Source of the DNA: Armigeres subalbatus
Lineage: Eukaryota; Arthropoda; Insecta; Diptera; Culicidae
Length of the DNA: 64,000 bases
Direction of reading: 5' to 3'
Assembly: GCF_024139115.2 (NCBI RefSeq)
Contig: NC_085140.1
Location: forward strand, 431,581,240-431,645,239
Of this stretch, positions 58,501 to 64,000 are shown in pieces. The notes below the pieces were generated by a model that searched no databases, was not told the DNA's origin, and was given only the letters and a program-made list of their open reading frames with translations. A program made the position numbers and the translations under genes. How positions within the stretch are numbered: the first letter of the stretch is position 1; each line of letters begins with the position of its first letter.

Positions 58501-59187
58501 TTGTTGATAGCTACTTTTAATTGTAGTAACTATCGGCATATGGTCACTACCGTGGGGATCTTGGATAACCTTCCACGTGCAATCTAACGATAGTGAATTT
58601 GAACATAAAGACAGATCAATACGGCTTTGTTGACCATTTGGTCCTATTCGAGTTACTTCACCAGTGTTCAAAATATTCAAATTGAAATCGTCACACAAAT
58701 CATAGAAACTAGGCGCTCTATAATCGTCATACGTTTCGCCCCATCCAATACCATGTGCGTTCATATCTCCCAATATCAACACTGGGGATGATAAAATGGA
58801 GACTGCGCTCCAAAGATGTCGACGATTGAGAGAGGCATTTGGAGGAATGTACACTGAAGCTATGCAAAGATCTTTATTCTTCACATTTACTTGGCATGCG
58901 ACGATTTCTAAGCCATTAACAGTCGGAATGGGAATTCTGTAGAAGGAGTAGCATTTTTTGATCCCCAAAAGAACGCCACCATAATGATCATTCCGATCTT
59001 GGCGAATAATATTAAAATCGTGGAAGTTGATTTCGTCTTCGGAAGAAAGCCATGTTTCACAAAGTGCAAATATGTCGCAATCAGGAATTGCGAATCAAAA
59101 ACTTGAACACGTCTAATTTATTTTAAGACTATGACAGTTCCACTGCAGCACAGTGATTGTATCTTGTGTAATAGCCGTATTATCCAT
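55509..59187 (-). pseudogene. I-clade ORF2, endonuclease, reverse transcriptase and RNase H
   Basis: Starts at ATG 59187 (MDNTAITQDTITVLQWNCHS); early stops follow LKIN near 59115. The main frame (58968-57568) holds the endonuclease (LILGDMNAHGIGWGETYDDY, QSRIDLSLCS, DPHGSDHMPIV) and the start of the reverse transcriptase (NSYRPIAMLSCMRKLLEKMI). The next frame (57545-57000) has motif A FLDIKGAFDSV, GLPQGSCLSPLLYNFYV and active-site LADD in place of YADD. RNase H spans two frames near 56400-55950: FTDGSRINGSTGFGVF, VAELAAINFALG, FIFSDSLSSIEALRS and WVPSHCSIYGNEKADSLAK, so all catalytic acidic positions are visible. A C-terminal CRCGAGYDDIDHVVWSC zinc motif precedes the stop at 55509. At least four frame breaks. 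Confidence 0.85.
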
Positions 59188-59519
59188 CGAAAGATACAAT
59201 TCCTGCAAGAAGGGGCCATGAAACAGTCAATTGCTTCAGATAACTTTCCACTGTTGGTATAAAGAGGTCAATGATTGGCCTCAATGAATTCGGAATATTG
59301 AATAAATTCAAAACGGTCCACAAGGTCCTTAAAGGAGATCAATCCTCGCTTGGACGGAGTACTTTTTGGGAAGAACGAATTGCAGTTTTTCTTTCATTGA
59401 TTCTTCCTAGCCGGATGTTTCTTGGAAACATCGGTTTTGGGCAATGGCGGGAATGTCTTGCTGCAAGATGGATCCAAAGGAGCAGTGAAGACAGGTTGCT
59501 TCGGATTTTAAATAATCCC

Positions 59520-60546
59520 CATTGCCTTCAAATTTGGGCAAGCTTTATGGATGACTTTGATTTCTTACGGCGCGATCCTGGGAAGACGGTTGCTTCCTCT
59601 TTCGGGCACGTGTACCTCCGTAGAATGATCCATATCAGCTGCGTCAGAGTCCAATTCGTCAATGCATATGGAATCATAATAATCACTTACTTGAACGGTA
59701 GCTGAAATAGCAGCCTTTGCAGTGGTATCGGAGGATGTGCCTTGCGCTTTAACCATCTCCGCATAAGTCTGCTTGGAACGCTGTACCAACGGGCGCTTCA
59801 CGTTTTGGGTGAGCTTTCTGTACACCGGGCAATCTTGCAAACCATGGGCAGGAGCCATACCGCAATAAGCACATTTTGTGGCTTGTTGCTGGCAGGATTC
59901 CTCCCGATGTCTTTCGAAACATTTACCACAACGTGGTTTGTTGTCACAAAACTCGACAGTGTGACCAAGTTGTTTGCAATTGGTACAATTAAATACCCTT
60001 GGTACAAAAAGACGCACCGGAAACAACATATTCTCTAAATCGACATATTTTGGGATAATCGAACCGGCGAACGTCACCCGAAGCGAGCCTGACTTAGAAT
60101 ATACTTTTTTGCCATCTACCATGGTTGCTGAATGCAATTCCTTGCAATCCAGAATATCCACGGTAGACTCCATTGCGTTCTTTAAGCGGCCTTTTCCCGC
60201 AAGTACATCCTTGCAAGTCAGGCTCGCTGCGTTGATCACACCTTCGATTTCGACCTCCCGCGGGGACATAAACTAAATATTCTACATTGTAGGCCTTGTC
60301 TTTAGCAATTTCGTTCGCCACCTGATATGTAGGTGCGGTGATTCGTAGCTTGTTCCTGTTGATCTGATTAAAATCAAGCTTCGTAAAACGACGCGTCAAA
60401 TCTCGCTTAATGCCGAGAAAGTCTAGACTTTTCACTTTCTGCCGAAAGTAAACAACCCAAGGCCCAGGCGAAGCCGCATGGTACAATCGTGTGCGGACAT
60501 CTTTTGGAGGACTATCGCCCCCCACAGTCTCTGCCTCCATTCTCAC
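59520..60546 (-). pseudogene. I-clade ORF1, zinc-knuckle RNA-binding protein, frameshifted
   Basis: Nucleocapsid-like ORF1 starting at ATG 60546 (MRMEAETVGGDSPPKDVRTR). The front half (VVYFRQKVKSLDFLGIKRDL, then PTYQVANEIAKD) runs to NVEYLVYVP near 60265, where a one-base change shifts the frame. The next frame continues directly (REVEIEGVINAASLTCKDVL), showing one broken protein. Three zinc knuckles follow: CTNCKQLGHTVEFC, CGKCFERHREESC and CAYCGMAPAHGLQDC. The basic tail ends at 59565 in this frame, and further similarity beyond it in another frame is uncertain. ORF2 begins about 330 bases downstream. Confidence 0.8.
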
Positions 60547-60909
60547 CTCGCAAGGTGGAAGGACAATTAACTCTTATGCTAACTTAGAACTAATAGCAAA
60601 TTAGAAAAAAAAAGTAAAAAAAAACTAAATTAATTTATTATAATTAATCCCACTCTGTATCAGAGATATGGGAGAACAATAAAACAATGCCTTCCACTTA
60701 TCTGCGCTGCTGCTGTAGGTAGCAGCAGAAACAATAGCCTGCTTCACTGGCGTCGCCAGAAGCAGCTACTTCGCTCGCCGACAGTGATCGCCTTGGATCC
60801 GTAGGTAGGCACCACACAATAAACTCGCACTACCGAACAAAACCCGCGATGAGACACAGCACACGTCTGGCTCGTTCGAACCATCGGCACGGAATGACTA
60901 AATAGCTTT

Positions 60910-63900
60910 ACAATACTCATCTGTTATCTCCTATATAGTGATGAAATTATTCTTCACATCTTGAGAACTGTCCAAATTGTTTAATAATTCATAGGCTTTA
61001 AAATAGTTCCTTTTTGCCGATGGCTTCCTTCTGTCTAAGAATTTTTCAATCAGATTCTTGAAGCTTTTTAGTTGGGCCTGTAGTCATAATTATTATAAAA
61101 CTAAAAAACTTCTCTCTTTATGTTGACTGTGTTCAAATCAACCTAACGAAGAATAACGAAACACTTTTCAAATAATTTCGCATGGATATACTAAATAATG
61201 TGCTTTGGAAATTTCGAAAAGATTATCTTTATAATCCCGATTCTTAAGATTTTTCGTGAAAATTACGACGAATCTTCTGTAAGGATTTTCTGCGGTTTTA
61301 CGTTTGAAAGAATTCTTAATTTCGATTAATGACTAGTTATATGTAAATTGTCTGGCAACACTGGATATTTGACTAACTGGTGTAAATATGCTAAATATTT
61401 CATTTACTGCAAAAAAAAATCGTCACCCACTCTATAGATTAGTTGGGATTCGAGAGTAAGTTGTTTGTTGAAATTAGTTGGCTAGTTTTGTTCAAATAAA
61501 AACCACTGAAAGTAATCCTGGAGGTATGGTACTTCACGTGAAACAGTTTAACAACCTCTGTCTGCAAACCTCACATTTTCACTATTCGGCGCGTTTGGTT
61601 TTTCATCGCTTCTATTAGAGTGCGATAATTTTAACGGCGCTTTTTGCATCGATGTTGTTAGACTAGGTCGTCTGCGGCAGGCAGCAGCAGTGTACCATCG
61701 AGCGTTTTGCATACTCCCCCTTTGGGGCTTCTGCACACCGCTCGTTGCTATATCCCCCGGCCGCTGCGCCAGGCCAATGCATTCATACCAATATGTGTAG
61801 TCTCCAAACAAGTGTGACGTGCCTTTTGCATATCGCCGCTGCCGTTGGCAGCAGCCGTGTGTTGAAATCCAAATCCGTTCTCCTGTCGGAGGGACTGGTC
61901 CGAAGCGCTCCTGCAGCCTGGAACGTAAGCATTCTGTCGTTATGGACCACCACATTTTTTTTCGTTTTGTTCTAAGTTTTATTAGTGTCCTATTTTCTTT
62001 TTAGGTTTGAGAACGACTTTATCATATACTTGCTGCGGCAGCAATCATAAAATCATCTAGAAACGTGGCTGAAACCTCAATGTTTACATGGTAGAACGCA
62101 TTTCGAAACTGCAGACTTTTTGATCGAAACTGCAGGCTCGCATATTGGACCACTCTCCCTAATATTAGGAGCGCTTTGGTCCGCACCGTGGGTCCATACA
62201 CGCGCTCACTGTTACATTAGTTAGCGAAACCCGGCGAGTGTGTTTGCCGTATTTATGCTTCAGCAATGTTTTATGCTAATATTTGGAGTAGCACCTTTGG
62301 AGCGCACTGAGCTTTGCACGGGGTTCGCGCGAACTCCCGTTTGGGTGAATCTAATGGCGTCCTATCCACACCGAATGTGCCGCCATATTCATTTGCATGC
62401 ACCAAACCGAAACCGAAAGTTGATTAGCCGCACTAGCGCCCAGTCATAGTCCCGATTGGGTGGCGAAGGTGCCGGGTGATAACTCTCGAAGAAACAAGTT
62501 TCCATTATTTCGCTCGAAGAAACACAGATAAGCTATCAGGTTCAAGGCGCCTGCTCTTAATCGGAGGTAAAACTTTTTTTTTTGCGCGCTGTCCCGACTC
62601 ATTACCATACAATCCAATTCCGATAGAGTGCTCTCTTTCTAAGTGATTTAAAATGTAAATGTTAACTTCGAAACACCGTCGGTTTTGGTCGGAAAGACGG
62701 GCTTATCTGATTCCGATTGGAGATAGTGCCAACCTACAAGTTTCAGGCTCCGGCTGGAGTTTTTCGAGTGAACGTCAAGCTGTAGCGCTTAGACTTGTAG
62801 CTCTTGTAGACGGAACACCACTATCCGTGCGGATAAGTGTTGCGTTACGGATGACGTAAACAGTTTTCGCTTTTCTGAATAGGATTACTTGAACTGGAAT
62901 GCAAATGGGATGGTGTGTGGGCAGAAATATCCACACTACCAAGGTACTTGATCCAAATCGAAATAAATGGAGTTAGGTACATATTTTAATTCGAGCTTTT
63001 TCTTAAATACCGAAATAATATTTCATCCGTTTTATAATTGCAGAAAGATGTTTCGCATTTTTTCTTTTTCAAATGGCATTGAGTAGTCCATTTCTCGCAT
63101 ATCAACTCGTTCGCTGATACTTACATCATTACTTCCCAAAGAATTTTATGCCACAACATTGTTCATCATATAACACACAACACTGCAGAGAAGGCACGTA
63201 TTAATGGAATTGAATGTAAACTTTCTACAATTTCATTCAATCCTTCACATAAATAATTTTATTCAATCGAACTAGGTATTCTGTTTTTATTGAAGAGATA
63301 ATTCAACTTCATGCCCTCTGGCACATAATAAAATTTCAACTCTTGCTATCAAATGATACACCAGGGCTCAACCAAGCTGGAAATTATTTTAAAACATTAC
63401 CAACTTTTCAAAACTTAAGGTGTTCGTTGCTGCCACTTATAACCTGTCAAACAATTTAATAACAACCGAGAAGCAAATGATTTGTTACCTGGAATGTTTC
63501 TAATTAGCATTTTCCGAGAGATTACATCTTCCACCGAATTTAACTTATCTCATTTTCCGCGTACCAGATAACTTTGTTGCTTCCTCGCCTAATTCCCGAA
63601 CCAGCAAAACACCGACTGTGTACCCCCACCGACCGTCTTGGCAAATGCACCGCGGCGTTTCACATTATTGCCCACCAACGTTAGCAGCCCTGGAAGAGCA
63701 ACAATAAAGAAACTTGAGCGCCTCGGCGTCTTAGCCTCCGTTTCGCGGAATCCTCGGTGAAAGCGAAACCAAGTTTCTTCCAGGCATATTCCCGGAATAT
63801 CAACCATCATCGCCGTCGTTTCGTCCGGATGGATGGGTCCAAACGACTCAGCATCGCCGCTTTGAAACACGAAATGATAAACATATCAAACCGCACCGAG

Positions 63901-64000
63901 CATAATCGTTAATCTCGATTTGAATTATTGTCCATTTTCATACAAATTGCAAAATATCATGACAGACTTTCCGTAATCGAGCTCGCTGGAAAATGATCCT
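60910..64000. other. No gene assigned to the window end
   Basis: AT-rich to about 61540, then more complex. A 135-codon minus frame (61548-61955), a 66-codon plus frame (62659-62859) and a 93-codon minus frame (63589-63870) are the longest. None resembles a known protein and none has clear splice or start context. No repeats or RNA genes recognised. Confidence 0.35.

Larger units (their letters stand above)
55136..60895 (-). mobile_element. I-clade (MosquI-like) non-LTR retrotransposon with target duplication
   Basis: Minus-strand element about 5.76 kb long. It is flanked by GACTAAATAGCTTT at 55122-55135 and 60896-60909 (the last T residues merge with the tail), a clear target-site duplication. 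Its poly(A) shows as a T run at 55133-55144. It has a 5 prime leader of about 350 bases, a zinc-knuckle ORF1, and an ORF2 with endonuclease, reverse transcriptase and RNase H, the order of the I clade. It appears full length, but each ORF has frameshifts or stops, so this copy is inactive. Confidence 0.88.

Noticed and set aside
61548..61955. 135-codon minus frame
   Set aside because: No similarity to any family I know, odd composition and no start or splice context.

Overview
The window looks like nuclear DNA from a culicine mosquito, most likely Aedes. The evidence is the mix of elements: Jockey/Juan-like, I-clade (MosquI-like), CR1 (T1/Q-like) and RTE non-LTR retrotransposons, many TA-flanked MITEs, hAT-type and piggyBac-type non-autonomous elements and minisatellite arrays, all in AT-rich sequence. 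I find no intact host protein gene, no convincing tRNA or rRNA gene and no CRISPR array. The only recognisable host-type gene is a broken histone H2B copy. Species and family names are inferred from remembered family features, not from a database search.

Layout. 1-1540: 24-bp GGAATTCC-rich minisatellite. 2.1-2.97 kb: more complex sequence with a possible TATA promoter and splice donor. 4.6-15.4 kb: a minus-strand RTE element split by an 8.4-kb insertion (6605-14988). That insertion has a 4-bp target duplication and ends in inverted arrays of a 16-bp satellite (foldback-like). It carries a broken CR1 element and two MITEs. 19.3-22.1 kb: a 45-bp perfect palindrome, pieces of a dispersed repeat (blocks T and B) and a hAT-type element filled with a 23-bp satellite. 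22.56-26.37 kb: a Jockey/Juan-like element with a poly(A) tail. 29-33 kb: a hAT MITE, two SINE-like copies and a possible Helitron end. 33.35-37.17 kb: a second hAT-type satellite element with a 1.6-kb insertion. 37.3 kb: a TA MITE. 42.7-44.9 kb: an A-rich degenerate tandem array with two MITEs. 45.6-46.9 kb: an H2B pseudogene between copies of the dispersed repeat. 47.04-49.59 kb: a Transib-like element made almost wholly of nested inverted repeats. 51.5-55.1 kb: a piggyBac-like TTAA element carrying two inverted 150-bp satellite arrays. 55.14-60.90 kb: a near full-length I-clade element with a clear target duplication. The rest is sequence in which I recognise nothing.

Several unrelated DNA-transposon types here (foldback-like, hAT, piggyBac-like) carry tandem satellites, often as inverted arms, which suggests that mobile elements spread satellite DNA in this genome. 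The retrotransposon proteins keep recognisable endonuclease, reverse transcriptase, RNase H and zinc-knuckle motifs, but every one is broken by stops or frameshifts, so no autonomous copy is present. The strongest unusual structures are the foldback-like insertion, the nested-inverted Transib-like element, the piggyBac-like satellite carrier and the H2B copy inside a repeat.
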